A stretch of 64,000 nucleotides of DNA from Acholeplasmatales bacterium (GCA_017449215.1 JAFSJY010000017.1:1-64000), one strand, 5' to 3'; positions 26,046-35,540 are shown, counted from the first letter of the stretch. A program made the numbers and translations. Notes: a model not told the origin generated them from the letters alone.

Positions 26046-26921
26046 ATGATGGATGCAAAATTAGAAACTCTAATCACTTTAATAGACGAGAAAAATTTCA
26101 CAAATACAGCTAAGAAGCTTTTTATTACTCAGCCAGCTGTAACGCATCACATTAAATCAATAGAAAAGGAATATAATATAACCTTATTTTCAAATCCTAA
26201 AACATTTGAATTAACTAAGCAGGGACAGGTTCTGTTAGAATATGCTAAAGCATCTAAGCTAAGCTATGAGCTTTTGATCAATACCTTAGCAAAGCAAGCA
26301 TCCCTAACAGCATCTGTAGGTATTACACCTATGGCAGTTCAATGTGCAAGACAAAGAGTTATTTCAAATTTAAATAAGGGTAATGTATCATTTAATTTAT
26401 TCTGTTATCCTTATGAGCAAATATTAAAAAGCTTATCATCAGGTGATTTAGATTTTGCGATAGTAGATAATAGCTTTGATTCTACTAAATATGAAAACAA
26501 ATTCTTGTTTGCAGAAAGAATTATTTTAGTATGTAATCCAGAAGGACAGTATAAGGGCTTAAATAAGATTACAAGAGATCAATTATCATCAGCGATTATT
26601 GTATTACCAGATGATAAATGTGGCCTTTATAATCAAGTTAAGACTACTATGAAGCTTAAGAATATTAAGCTTAAAAATGGGTTTACATTAACAGCTAATA
26701 ATTTAGACTTAACTAGAGCCTTAATTGATCAAAATGACGCTGTAGCCTTTGTATATGAGACTTCTGTAGAAAGCTTAATTGAAAATGGTAAGTTAAAGAA
26801 GCTTGATATTACTAATTTCTCACCTACACAGAATTTTTATCTTTTATATAATAGATTATTATCATTTGATGAAAGATTCCTACAATTTTTAGAGTTATTA
26901 AAGAATTCAGGTATTCAATAA
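26046..26921 (+). CDS. LysR family transcriptional regulator
   Basis: The 291-residue protein has the N-terminal LysR winged HTH (KLETLITLIDEKNFTNTAKKL, then ITQPAVTHHIKSIE) and a periplasmic-binding-protein-like effector domain. The effector is unknown. The start at 26046 (ATG ATG) follows GAGAAGTGAT; a longer frame from 26013 runs through that site. It is not divergent from a metabolic operon, as LysR genes often are. Instead it overlaps by one base with an RluA-type gene and phoH downstream, so its targets probably lie elsewhere. Confidence 0.9.
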   Translation: MMDAKLETLITLIDEKNFTNTAKKLFITQPAVTHHIKSIEKEYNITLFSNPKTFELTKQGQVLLEYAKASKLSYELLINTLAKQASLTASVGITPMAVQCARQRVISNLNKGNVSFNLFCYPYEQILKSLSSGDLDFAIVDNSFDSTKYENKFLFAERIILVCNPEGQYKGLNKITRDQLSSAIIVLPDDKCGLYNQVKTTMKLKNIKLKNGFTLTANNLDLTRALIDQNDAVAFVYETSVESLIENGKLKKLDITNFSPTQNFYLLYNRLLSFDERFLQFLELLKNSGIQ

Positions 26922-27556
26922 TGGTAGATGTATTATATGAGGATAACCATATTATTGTCGCTGTAAAGCCTAGAGGTGTATTATCTCAAGCAGATGGCTC
27001 TAATAAGCCTGATATGCTAACTATATTAAAGGATTATATTAAAGAGAAATATAATAAGCCTGGTAATGTTTATTTAGGCCTATTACATAGACTAGATATT
27101 AATACTAAGGGAGTAATGGTTTTTGCTAGAACCTCTAAGGCAGCTAGTAGAATATCTGAGGATATTCAGAAGCATGATTTTGTAAAGAAATATCTGGCGA
27201 CAGTAGAAGGTATTATTGATAATAAGGATTTTATACTATTAGAAAGTAAAATTTCTAAGGATGAAAAAATTAGAAAAGCATATATAGATAAGAATGGTCA
27301 AATAGCTAAATTAGAATATAGATGTATTAAGAATTATAAAATTGGTAATACTAATGTATCTGATTTAGATATTATATTGCATACAGGTAGATTTCATCAG
27401 ATTAGATGTCAAATGTCATCTATAGGTCATCCATTATATGGAGATACTAAATATGGCAGTAAGAATAAAATAGATGATGATAGCTTCCCACTTGTTGCTT
27501 ACCATTTAGAATTTAAGCATCCAATTTCTAAAGAAATAATGAAATTTGAAATATGA
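26921..27556 (+). CDS. RluA family pseudouridine synthase, short form without S4 domain
   Basis: The 211-residue protein starts directly with the catalytic domain (VLYEDNHIIVAVKPRGVLSQ). It has HRLDINTKGVMVFA with the catalytic Asp near residue 57 and the C-terminal GRFHQIRCQMSSIGHPLYGD. The short S4-less form resembles RluA-type enzymes acting on rRNA or tRNA. It overlaps the LysR gene by one base. It ends at TGA inside an ATGA overlap with the frame of phoH; this is one of only two TGA stops in the window. Confidence 0.9.
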   Translation: MVDVLYEDNHIIVAVKPRGVLSQADGSNKPDMLTILKDYIKEKYNKPGNVYLGLLHRLDINTKGVMVFARTSKAASRISEDIQKHDFVKKYLATVEGIIDNKDFILLESKISKDEKIRKAYIDKNGQIAKLEYRCIKNYKIGNTNVSDLDIILHTGRFHQIRCQMSSIGHPLYGDTKYGSKNKIDDDSFPLVAYHLEFKHPISKEIMKFEI

Positions 27557-27567
27557 AAGTGAGCTTT

Positions 27568-28524
27568 ATGAATTTAAACGTAATATTATATAATCAGGAT
27601 GATATTAAAAATATAATAGGATGTCATAATGTTAATTTAAAAGCATTAGAACAATTATTTGAATGCTCTATTGATATTCATGGTGATACTATTATTACAA
27701 ATCTAGAGGATGAATCTAAAATAGAAAGATTAAATGAGATATTTGATTTATTATTAAAGATGAGTCAAAATCATTTTAATATATCTCCTCGTGATATTTT
27801 ATATGTTAATAATGTTATAGCTGAGGGTAATGTAGAAAAGTATTTAGATTTCTTAAATAAGAGAAAGCCAATATGTAGAACACATCATGGAAAGCCTATC
27901 TATGCTAAAACATTAAAGCAAGATGAATATGTAGGAGCACTTAAGAACAAGGATTTAATATTCTCAATAGGTGCGGCAGGTACTGGTAAAACATATTTAG
28001 CTGTATGCTATGCTGTAAATGAATTAAAGTCTGGCAATATTGAAAAGATAATATTAACAAGACCAGCAGTAGAAGCAGGAGAATCGTTAGGATTCCTACC
28101 TGGTGATTTAAAAGAAAAGGTTGATCCATATTTAAGACCTTTATATGATGCCTTACATGATATGCTAGGAGTTGAACAAACTCAAAGCTTAATCGATAAG
28201 CAGGTTATTGAAATAGCTCCTTTAGCTTATATGAGAGGTAGAACATTAGAGAATGCATTTATCATTTTAGATGAGGCACAAAACGCGACTATAGATCAAT
28301 TAAAGATGTTCTTAACAAGAATGGGCTTTAATTCAAAAATGGTTGTTACAGGTGATATATCTCAGATAGATTTACCAAATAGTAAGAAGTCTGGATTAAA
28401 GGTTTCTGCAAATTTATTAAAGGATTTAGATGAAGTAGAAGTAATCGTATTTGAGAAATATGATGTAGTAAGACACCCACTTGTTGGTAAGATTATTGAG
28501 AAATTTGAAAGTCTAGAAAATTAA
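27568..28524 (+). CDS. PhoH family P-loop ATPase
   Basis: The 318-residue protein has a KH-like N-terminal segment and a PhoH domain with Walker A GAAGTGKTYLA and Walker B FIILDEAQNAT. PhoH proteins are ATPases linked to RNA metabolism in Firmicutes, often next to ybeY, which is not adjacent here. The start MNLNVILY (27568) is preferred since AAAGTGAG lies upstream; the ATG at 27553 overlaps the previous stop and would place that site inside the gene. Confidence 0.9.
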   Translation: MNLNVILYNQDDIKNIIGCHNVNLKALEQLFECSIDIHGDTIITNLEDESKIERLNEIFDLLLKMSQNHFNISPRDILYVNNVIAEGNVEKYLDFLNKRKPICRTHHGKPIYAKTLKQDEYVGALKNKDLIFSIGAAGTGKTYLAVCYAVNELKSGNIEKIILTRPAVEAGESLGFLPGDLKEKVDPYLRPLYDALHDMLGVEQTQSLIDKQVIEIAPLAYMRGRTLENAFIILDEAQNATIDQLKMFLTRMGFNSKMVVTGDISQIDLPNSKKSGLKVSANLLKDLDEVEVIVFEKYDVVRHPLVGKIIEKFESLEN

Positions 28525-28526
28525 TA

Positions 28527-28554
28527 TAAACAGGGTTTATCCCTGTTTTTTTGT
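28527..28554 (+). terminator. Intrinsic terminator after phoH
   Basis: AAACAGGG and CCCTGTTT form a stem with a TTTAT loop, followed by Ts. Confidence 0.85.
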
Positions 28555-28629
28555 TATGTTTTGGTATTTGCAAAGAAAAAACGCTTTCTGTGATATTTTT
28601 AACCTAATTGGTAAAATATGCTAAAAATT

Positions 28630-28683
28630 GGCACTAATTTTTATAAAACTTTAGTATATTTTTGTTAAAAAGTGCCGTTTTTT
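28630..28683 (+). repeat. Imperfect inverted repeat, terminator-like
   Basis: GGCACT (28630-28635) and AGTGCC (28671-28676) are joined by an A/T-rich inner helix (TTTT with AAAA after a two-base bulge). GTTTTTT follows. It lies between the phoH terminator and the promoter of the large membrane-protein gene. It may be a second terminator; its role is not certain. Confidence 0.5.
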
Positions 28684-28705
28684 ACGCAAAAAACGCATTT
28701 TTCGC

Positions 28706-28734
28706 TTGAATAAGTACGAAAATGAGAATAAAAT
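28706..28734 (+). promoter_or_regulatory. Promoter of the large membrane-protein gene
   Basis: TTGAAT (28706-28711) and TAAAAT (28729-28734) are 17 bp apart. An AAAAGGAG ribosome site lies at 28766 before the ATG at 28779. Confidence 0.55.
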
Positions 28735-28778
28735 ATTTATAGATATTGGATTTTGTCCAAATAGAAAAGGAGATAAAA

Positions 28779-31337
28779 ATGAAAGAGAACTATTTTAAGA
28801 GTTACTTTAAGACTTCTGGTCTATTGACAACAATCATCGCTATCTTAGCGTTTGCTGTAGTTGGCTACCTATCTATTTTCACAAAGGCTGTTAATACAAA
28901 CCTTGCGAATATTATTACAGGTGTAGTCATCGCAGCATTAGGTTGTTTCGCATTAATAGGCTTCAGTGGTCTTAAAAGAGAAAAATGTGGCTTCGTTGAT
29001 TTCTTACGTGTAGTTGGCTTTATCGCTAGCTTAGTATTATTAATCATGTGTGCTGCAAAGGGCGGTCACGGCCTATTACTTACTGGCTTCGCAGTAGAAT
29101 GTGGCTTATTATTTATTCAAGTTGCATTACGTTTTGTTTTCTGTCAAACATACGACGAGGATGCATCATTCAAGAATTACTTTGGTACATTAGCTGGTAA
29201 ATACAATCCACTAGTAATTTTAGTTGCTGGTGCTGTAGTTGCATTCATTGCTGTAATCCTATTTAAGACAGATGCTTTAACAGGTATCGATGCATTAAAG
29301 AATTACATGCAATATAAATATGTATTCTTCGGTGGTGTTATCGCATTAGTAGTAATGATGATTATCCTTGGCTTAGATAAGAGTACTGATGTAAACTTCT
29401 TTGATTTAATCTTATCTGTATTATTCGTAGCATCTGCTTACCTATGTGTATTCACAGCTCCTGCTGGTTTAACAAATTCTATCGTACCATTCTTATTAAT
29501 CGTATTTGGTTTATCAATTGGTACTGCAATGCTAATTAGAGCTATATTATATAATAAGGGTAAAGGTTATTCTAACCCAGCTCATAAGATTAGAACTTAT
29601 TTCAAGTCTGTATATGATGAATATGATGTAACTATTCCTCTATTCTGTAGCTTAGTTGTTATCCTATTAGTATTAATTGGTGCTGGTAAGCTTTATGGAG
29701 ATAAGACATTAATCATCAATAGAGTTTGGAAGGCTGCTGCTAGTGATGGTGCTATTATGGCATTATATATCATTGCATTAGTTATTGGTCTATGTGGTGT
29801 TGTATTAACATTAGTATTTAGAAAGTTCAAGGCACAAAGTGCTGTTAGAACAGATGATATCTTAGTTGGTTTATTATTTGCTTCATTCTTCGTAGTATTA
29901 TACGGAATTGTAATGTTAGCATTTACTAAGCATGATTTCTTCGGAAATACTGCAAATATTATCTTATTCATTGGTTATGCATTAATCTTTGTATACTCTG
30001 CTGTAGTACAATTTATTAGATTAAAGAAATTCGAGCCAATTCAAGCTGTAATCACTGCTGCTCCAAAGGTTGAAGAAGAGGAAGCTGCTCAAGAAGAGGC
30101 TGAAGAGGAAGAAGCAGTTGAAGAAGAAGTTAAAGAGGAAGAAGTTAAAGAAGAGGAAAATAATGATCCATTCGCATTAACTGAAGAGGATGAAGCATTA
30201 TTTAATTCATATTATGGTGCTGAAGCTACTGAAGAAGAGCAACCTCAAGAAGAAGTTGTTGAAGAGGTAGTTGAGGAAGAAGAACCTGTTGAAGAAGTTC
30301 AAGAAGAAGAGGTTGTCGAAGAAGTTGTTGAAGAGCAACCTGTTGAAGAAGTAACTGAAGAAGTTGTTGAAGAAGAAGCTGAAGAGGAAGCCGAGGAAGA
30401 GGAAGAAGAGGCTGAGGAAGAGGAAGCTGAAGAAGAAAACCTTGAAGAAGACGGCGAGCCTGTAGAAGATGTTCAACATGAAGCCCATAAGGAAGAAAAT
30501 ATCGTTGTTCAAGACTTCCAAGTTCTTGATGAAAATGGCGAAGTTAGAAAGATTAAGAGAAAGTTCTTAACTAAGATGATGTTTGCTCCTTACCAAACTA
30601 AGGAATATTATAACGAAATTAAGAATTATTTAGGATTATATCGTGCTAAGGGCCGTCAATCTGCTAGATGTGAATCATTCAGATATAAGGGCTTAGTTGC
30701 AAAGGTTGCTTTAGGTGGAAAGTCAGTTAAGGTATTCTTAGCAATTGATCCATCATTCATTGATGAAAATCCTAAGTATCATTTAAAGGATGTTTCTGAG
30801 AAGAAGCAATATCAAGAAGTTCCAGTAATGATGAAGGTTAGATCTGATAGAGGTCTAAAGTATTTCAAGGAATTAGTTGATTATATGTTCGCAACTCGTG
30901 GTGTTAAGCCAAAGAGAAATTATGAGAATGTTGATTACTTACCTACATTAATTCCAAATGGTGAAGCTATCCTAGCTACATTAGGTATGTCAACTTATTA
31001 TTTACAAAATTCAATGAATGCTAAGGGTATTCCTGATGAAATGCCAGATAATCTTGAGGATTACTTACCAATGATTCCTGGTGAAGAATTACCTGAAGGT
31101 GAAGAAATTGAAGCTACTGTATACTTAGATACTTTATGTAACCATTTCGAAGATGGTAACGAAGTTACAATCGATGTTCTTAAGTCATTACATATTGTTA
31201 CTCGTGGTAACGTATTAAGAGTTAAGGCTCGTGGTACATTAGATAAGAAGTTAATCATCTATGCTGAGTACTTCGACGAAGATGCATTAAAGATGTTAAT
31301 GTGTACAAATTGTACAGCAGTTAAGGTTGTAAGATAG
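28779..31337 (+). CDS. Large membrane protein with Glu/Val-rich linker and uL15-like C-terminus
   Basis: The 852-residue protein has three parts. Residues ~10-425 hold about ten to twelve membrane segments. Residues ~430-575 are an extreme acidic linker built of Glu-Glu-Val-Val-type repeats. Residues ~590-715 are a conserved-looking basic domain (KMMFAPYQTKEYYNEIKNYL, then RCESFRYKGLVAKVALGGKS) of unknown function. The last ~75 residues (EDGNEVTIDVLKSLHIV, then RVKARGTLDKKLIIYAEYF) resemble the C-terminal part of ribosomal protein L15. The start follows AAAAGGAG; an upstream TTG frame is rejected. The gene stands alone. The function is unknown. Confidence 0.75.
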   Translation: MKENYFKSYFKTSGLLTTIIAILAFAVVGYLSIFTKAVNTNLANIITGVVIAALGCFALIGFSGLKREKCGFVDFLRVVGFIASLVLLIMCAAKGGHGLLLTGFAVECGLLFIQVALRFVFCQTYDEDASFKNYFGTLAGKYNPLVILVAGAVVAFIAVILFKTDALTGIDALKNYMQYKYVFFGGVIALVVMMIILGLDKSTDVNFFDLILSVLFVASAYLCVFTAPAGLTNSIVPFLLIVFGLSIGTAMLIRAILYNKGKGYSNPAHKIRTYFKSVYDEYDVTIPLFCSLVVILLVLIGAGKLYGDKTLIINRVWKAAASDGAIMALYIIALVIGLCGVVLTLVFRKFKAQSAVRTDDILVGLLFASFFVVLYGIVMLAFTKHDFFGNTANIILFIGYALIFVYSAVVQFIRLKKFEPIQAVITAAPKVEEEEAAQEEAEEEEAVEEEVKEEEVKEEENNDPFALTEEDEALFNSYYGAEATEEEQPQEEVVEEVVEEEEPVEEVQEEEVVEEVVEEQPVEEVTEEVVEEEAEEEAEEEEEEAEEEEAEEENLEEDGEPVEDVQHEAHKEENIVVQDFQVLDENGEVRKIKRKFLTKMMFAPYQTKEYYNEIKNYLGLYRAKGRQSARCESFRYKGLVAKVALGGKSVKVFLAIDPSFIDENPKYHLKDVSEKKQYQEVPVMMKVRSDRGLKYFKELVDYMFATRGVKPKRNYENVDYLPTLIPNGEAILATLGMSTYYLQNSMNAKGIPDEMPDNLEDYLPMIPGEELPEGEEIEATVYLDTLCNHFEDGNEVTIDVLKSLHIVTRGNVLRVKARGTLDKKLIIYAEYFDEDALKMLMCTNCTAVKVVR

Positions 31338-31352
31338 TTCTTTAAAATAAAA

Positions 31353-31386
31353 GAAGGTCTAGCTATGCTAGGCCTTTTCTTTTTGC
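31353..31386 (+). terminator. Intrinsic terminator
   Basis: AAGGTCTAGC (31354-31363) and GCTAGGCCTT (31367-31376) form a stem, followed by TTCTTTTT. Confidence 0.8.
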
Positions 31387-31390
31387 CTTA

Positions 31391-31424
31391 AAGCAAAATA
31401 AAAAGTGTTGGTTGCCCAACACTT
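31391..31424 (-). terminator. Intrinsic terminator of the fumarase-malic enzyme operon
   Basis: On the minus strand AAGTGTTGG and CCAACACTT form a stem with a GCAA loop, followed by TTTATTTT. Confidence 0.8.
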
Positions 31425-31435
31425 ATATTAGTTAA

Positions 31436-32644
31436 TTAATTTTCATTATATTCATTAATACCAGCTACGCCAGTTTCTATTGCCGCTAGAGCAACAGCCT
31501 TTGAAACAGCCTTAGCAACTCTCTTATCGAAAGCACCAGGTACGATATAATCAGGACTTAATTCATCATCTGAAATGATATAAGCTAATGCCTTAGCAGC
31601 AGCTAGCTTCATTTCCTCGTTAATCTTTCTTGCTCTTACAGCAAGCGCACCCTTGAATAAACCAGGGAATGCTAATACGTTATTGATTTGGTTAGGAAAA
31701 TCTGATCTACCAGAGCCTACGATATAAGCACCAGCTTCCTTAGCTTCCATATAACCAATTTCAGGTGTTGGATTTGCCATTGCAAATACGATTGCACCAT
31801 CATTCATTGTCTTAATCATTTCAGGTGTTACAAGTCTTGGAGCTGATACACCAACGAAGGCATCGGCACCCTTTAAAATAGAAGCTAATGTACCATCATG
31901 ATTTTCAGGAGTAGTATAAGTACCTTCATCAATTAATTCCTTAATTAAGAAATTATATGAATCATATTTTTTCTTATCAATAACACCTGTAATATCAGAT
32001 GCGTAAATTTTACCTACACCAATTCTCTTTAGCATTTTAGCAATCATAGAACCAGCAGCTCCAGTACCTGACATAACAACAGTCATATCACTTAAATTTC
32101 TCTTTGTAAGTCTAGCAACATTCATAAATGCTGCGGCTACGATAATAGAAGTACCATGCTGATCATCATGGAATACTGGAATATCCATTTCCTTGATTAA
32201 TCTTCTTTCAATTTCAACACATCTTGGTGCTGAAATATCTTCTAGATTAATAGCGCCAAGTGTTGGCTCTAAAATCTTACATGTCTTAATGATTTCTTCA
32301 ACATCCTGAGTCTTTAAGCATAGAGGAATAGAATCTACACCGGCTAACTCCTTCATTAAGATTGACTTACCTTCCATAACTGGAATAGCACCATAAGGTC
32401 CAATGTTACCAAGACCTAATACTGCAGAACCATCTGTAATAACAGCTACCATATTAGATTTAGAAGTATACTTATAAGCTAATTCCTTATCCTTTTCAAT
32501 TTCCTTACATACATATGCAACACCAGGTGTATATGCAAGTGATAAGTCAGCTTGATTTTCTACCTTTACCTTAGATTTGATTTCAAGCTTACCACCATTT
32601 TCATGAAGCTTTAAGCTTTTTTCCTTTAATTCATTTGCGTCCAT
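31436..32644 (-). CDS. NAD(P)-dependent malic enzyme
   Basis: The 402-residue protein oxidatively decarboxylates malate to pyruvate and CO2. It has the short bacterial malic-enzyme layout: SLAYTPGVAYVCKEI near the start, ITDGSAVLGLGNIGPYGAIPVMEGK, metal-binding EDISAP and FHDDQHGTSI, and a Rossmann domain with VMSGTGAAGSMIA. The start MDANELKEK follows ATAGGAGAG; a longer frame is rejected. It is the last gene of a three-gene operon after fumarase alpha and beta, so the operon converts fumarate to pyruvate. The NAD versus NADP preference is not decided. Confidence 0.93.
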   Translation of the reverse strand: MDANELKEKSLKLHENGGKLEIKSKVKVENQADLSLAYTPGVAYVCKEIEKDKELAYKYTSKSNMVAVITDGSAVLGLGNIGPYGAIPVMEGKSILMKELAGVDSIPLCLKTQDVEEIIKTCKILEPTLGAINLEDISAPRCVEIERRLIKEMDIPVFHDDQHGTSIIVAAAFMNVARLTKRNLSDMTVVMSGTGAAGSMIAKMLKRIGVGKIYASDITGVIDKKKYDSYNFLIKELIDEGTYTTPENHDGTLASILKGADAFVGVSAPRLVTPEMIKTMNDGAIVFAMANPTPEIGYMEAKEAGAYIVGSGRSDFPNQINNVLAFPGLFKGALAVRARKINEEMKLAAAKALAYIISDDELSPDYIVPGAFDKRVAKAVSKAVALAAIETGVAGINEYNEN

Positions 32645-32645
32645 A

Positions 32646-33173
32646 TTAATCTCTCCTATCAAATATATTATTACCAAAATAATCAATTGCTAAAATCATC
32701 TTAAATCCATCTACCTCAAGTCTCTTGATAGATTCAGGGCCTAAATCGAAAAACGCGATTTCTTGGGCCTTTTTTACTGATTTAGCAAGTAATGCACCAC
32801 AGCCACCAGTAGTAACGAAATATAAAATCTTATTATCTATATAAGTTTTTACACATTCTTCATCTCTTGGACCCTTACCAATAGTAGCTAGTACATTCAT
32901 CTTAGGCATCATATATGCAAATTTATCCATTCTTGATGATGTTGTAGGTCCAATAGAACCAACTACATTACCTGGCTTTGTTGGAGTAGGTCCAGCATAA
33001 TAAATAAATGAATTACTAAAATCTACTGGAAGCTCCTCACCATTTTTCATCATTTGTTCCATTCTTAAATGAGCGGCATCTCTTGATGTATAGATAATAC
33101 CAGTTAATTCAACAACATCACCAGCATGTAATGTTTTTAGTTTTTCTAAATCCTTAGGTATTTCAATTCTCAT
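32646..33173 (-). CDS. Class I fumarate hydratase, beta (C-terminal) subunit
   Basis: The 175-residue protein corresponds to the C-terminal domain of class I iron-sulfur fumarases (FumB/TtdB type). It has GDVVELTGIIYTSRDAAHLR, YYAGPTPTKPGNVVGSIGPTTSSRM and YFVTTGGCGALLAKSV. With the alpha subunit it hydrates fumarate to malate. The stop of the alpha gene overlaps its start by one base, so subunits should be made in equal amounts. Two-subunit class I enzymes are oxygen sensitive and common in anaerobes. L(+)-tartrate dehydratase is a related alternative, but the malic enzyme neighbour favours fumarase. Confidence 0.9.
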   Translation of the reverse strand: MRIEIPKDLEKLKTLHAGDVVELTGIIYTSRDAAHLRMEQMMKNGEELPVDFSNSFIYYAGPTPTKPGNVVGSIGPTTSSRMDKFAYMMPKMNVLATIGKGPRDEECVKTYIDNKILYFVTTGGCGALLAKSVKKAQEIAFFDLGPESIKRLEVDGFKMILAIDYFGNNIFDRRD

Positions 33174-34009
33174 TATAGAATCACCACCTTATGACGTGAA
33201 GCGTGACATTGAATGTTTACAGCAACAGGAAGTGAAGCTATATGGCAAGGATATAAATTAACCTTAACTGCAAGTGCAGTAGTTTTACCGCCTAAGCCCA
33301 TAGGACCAACTCTTAAATCATTCAATTCCTTATATAATTCCTTTTCAAGCTTATTTGCATCAGGGTCACTTGATTCATCATCAATAGGACGAAGAAGAGC
33401 CTCCTTAGCGATTAAGCCAGCCTTTTCTATATCTCCACCGATACCAACACCTACAACAAGTGGAGGACATGGTCTACCACCAGCCTCTTTTACAGTATCA
33501 AGTACAAATTTCTTTATTCCTTGAATTCCATCTGCAGGCACAAGCATTTTAACCTTAGACATGTTTTCAGAACCAGCACCCTTAGGACAGATTGTTATTT
33601 TTAATTTATCACCCATAACAAATTTAATATGAATAATACCAGGAGTATTATCCTTTGTATTAACTCTATTAAGAGGTGATTTAACAACACTCTTTCTTAA
33701 ATAGCCCTTTGTATAACCATCACTAATTCCTTTATTAATGGCATCATAAATATCACCATTAATATGAACATCATTTCCTATTTCAACAAATACAACAGTA
33801 ATACCTGTATCTTGACACATAGGAACATTTTCTTTAGTAGCTAATTCATCATTTTCAATAATTTGAGATAGGATTTCCTTAGCTAAGCCATCTTCATTAT
33901 TCATAGCTTTTTTAAGACATGATAATACATCATTTTCAATGTATGTTGCAGCCTCAATACAAAGCCTTGAAACCTCTTTAGTTATTGCTTCTGGTTCAAT
34001 AATTTTCAT
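33173..34009 (-). CDS. Class I fumarate hydratase, alpha (N-terminal) subunit
   Basis: The 278-residue protein matches the iron-sulfur subunit of two-part class I fumarases. It has [18 protein letters not shown] with the first cluster Cys, [20 protein letters not shown], and [16 protein letters not shown] with another Cys, then [13 protein letters not shown]. It heads the operon fumarase alpha, beta, malic enzyme on the minus strand. The [4Fe-4S] cluster acts as Lewis acid in this family. Context supports fumarase over tartrate dehydratase. Confidence 0.9.
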   Translation of the reverse strand: MKIIEPEAITKEVSRLCIEAATYIENDVLSCLKKAMNNEDGLAKEILSQIIENDELATKENVPMCQDTGITVVFVEIGNDVHINGDIYDAINKGISDGYTKGYLRKSVVKSPLNRVNTKDNTPGIIHIKFVMGDKLKITICPKGAGSENMSKVKMLVPADGIQGIKKFVLDTVKEAGGRPCPPLVVGVGIGGDIEKAGLIAKEALLRPIDDESSDPDANKLEKELYKELNDLRVGPMGLGGKTTALAVKVNLYPCHIASLPVAVNIQCHASRHKVVIL

Positions 34010-34129
34010 ACTTATACCTCACATGCGTTTATTATACACTTAAATTAGTTATTTTGAAATGATTTTTATTATTTATAATAAAATATCGAAAAATATGCTA
34101 AAATTAATAAAAGGTAAGGTGATATTAAT

Positions 34130-34657
34130 ATGAAAAAAATAATTCTATTTATAAATATGATTTTTGTTGCTTTTTTATTATTATCTTGTACTACTAGTTG
34201 TTCTAAATTTGGAAGTTATACAGAATGTTCTGAAATCATTGTTCCTGGAATATTAAATTGTAAGTCTGGCGGTGATACAGAAGAAGTTTATGAATATATA
34301 TGTGAAGATGCTGATTATGAAAAAATTTATTCTTTTAGAAAAGTTAGAACCATAACTCTAAATGATTTTAATTATGAAATAGGTTTGTATGTTGGTGATA
34401 TTTACACATGGAAAAGAACAATTTATTATAATGAAAACACTAAAAAAGTATGTATTGTTATAGAACAAAATGTTAATAAATCAGTAGATGATTCAATTTA
34501 TTCTTATATAAAAAATCATCCAGTATTTGAAACTGGTGTTACAGATTCTGACTATAAGTATTTTACTGAGTTAGAATCAAATTATGCTTATAGAGAAGAA
34601 TACTATGATTTGAGTAATGAGGAAGATATAAGTTTTAAACCAGTTAAGAAGATATAA
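34130..34657 (+). CDS. Putative lipoprotein, function unknown
   Basis: The 175-residue protein has a lipoprotein signal: MKKIILFINMIFVAFLLLSC, with a lipobox-like LLSC at residues 17-20. The mature part has several cysteines near its N-terminus and is rich in Tyr, Asp and Glu, with no recognised domain. An AAGGTGAT ribosome site precedes the ATG. It is probably anchored to the outer face of the cytoplasmic membrane. It lies between the fumarase operon and the serine acetyltransferase gene and seems to be a single-gene unit. Confidence 0.7.
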   Translation: MKKIILFINMIFVAFLLLSCTTSCSKFGSYTECSEIIVPGILNCKSGGDTEEVYEYICEDADYEKIYSFRKVRTITLNDFNYEIGLYVGDIYTWKRTIYYNENTKKVCIVIEQNVNKSVDDSIYSYIKNHPVFETGVTDSDYKYFTELESNYAYREEYYDLSNEEDISFKPVKKI

Positions 34658-34714
34658 GCATACACCTATTAATTGATTTAAATATATAGTATAATTATAA
34701 ATGAGGTATTATTT

Positions 34715-35539
34715 ATGACAAGTTATAAGGATTGGTTAATGTCTAAGAAGGCAGAACAGAAGCATGGCGAAGCTGTGGATTATGCTGATATAAAGAAGTT
34801 CTTAATTAATATTAAAGGATTATTCTTCCCAGGCTATGTTGAAAAATTTGCCACATTAGATGATTATTTAGAGGAAAAAAGTTCATCAGTAAAGTTTTAT
34901 TTAAAGAGAATGCTATCTGGAATTGAAAAGCTTACAAAGGAAACTTTAGATAAGGATGATATCATTTGTAAGTTCTATGAGGCAATTCCTGAGGTAGATA
35001 GATTATTAAAAACAGATATTCAAGCTATGTTTGATGGAGACCCTGCTTGTAAATCACCAGTAGAAATAATATTATGCTATCCTGGATTTACAGCAATATT
35101 CACATATAGAATTGCACATATTCTATATGAATTAAATGTTCCTGTATTACCAAGATTCTTAACAGAAACTGCTCATTCAAAGACTGGTATTGATATTAAC
35201 CCTGGTGCTAAGATTGATGAATATTTCTTTATCGACCATGGTACAGGTATTGTAATAGGTGAAACATGTGTTATTGGTAAGCATGTTAAGCTATATCAAG
35301 GAGTTACTCTTGGTGCCTTATCATTATCTAAGGGTCATGATTTAATTAATGTTAAGCGTCACCCTACTATTTGTGATAATGTTACTATTTATAGTGGAGC
35401 TTCAATCTTTGGTGGTAATACTATAATTGGAGAGAATACAACTATTGGCTCATCAGTATTCATTACTGAAAGTGTAGACGCTAATATGGTTGTTACGTTA
35501 GAGGGAATCTCAAAGAAGCACTCAAAGGGAGGAATCTAA
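34715..35539 (+). CDS. cysE: Serine O-acetyltransferase
   Basis: The protein acetylates serine with acetyl-CoA in the first step of cysteine synthesis. The 274-residue protein has the helical N-terminal region with TDIQAMFDGDPA, typical of the longer EpsC/CysE type. The left-handed beta-helix follows: TGIDINPGAKIDEYFFIDHGTG, then GETCVIGKHVKLYQGVTLGA with the active-site His residues in FIDHG and RHPTI. It is followed two bases later by an esterase gene. No cysK is in the window, so the name rests on the domain. Confidence 0.88.
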   Translation: MTSYKDWLMSKKAEQKHGEAVDYADIKKFLINIKGLFFPGYVEKFATLDDYLEEKSSSVKFYLKRMLSGIEKLTKETLDKDDIICKFYEAIPEVDRLLKTDIQAMFDGDPACKSPVEIILCYPGFTAIFTYRIAHILYELNVPVLPRFLTETAHSKTGIDINPGAKIDEYFFIDHGTGIVIGETCVIGKHVKLYQGVTLGALSLSKGHDLINVKRHPTICDNVTIYSGASIFGGNTIIGENTTIGSSVFITESVDANMVVTLEGISKKHSKGGI

Positions 35540-35540
35540 G

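Noticed and set aside
27554-27577. Possible UGA-as-Trp code (code 4)
   Set aside because: RF2 is present, long genes have no internal TGA, and all visible Trp codons are TGG. Reading through the TGA stops would add only a few codons, so the standard code is the better reading.
28630-28676. Inverted repeat considered as a second CIRCE element
   Set aside because: The arms GGCACT/AGTGCC do not match TTAGCACTC/GAGTGCTAA and the spacer is 35 bases, not nine.
30207-30521. Minus-strand frame rich in Phe and Leu
   Set aside because: It is the complement of the GAA/GAG-rich Glu linker of the membrane protein at 28779; the composition is an artefact of that tract.
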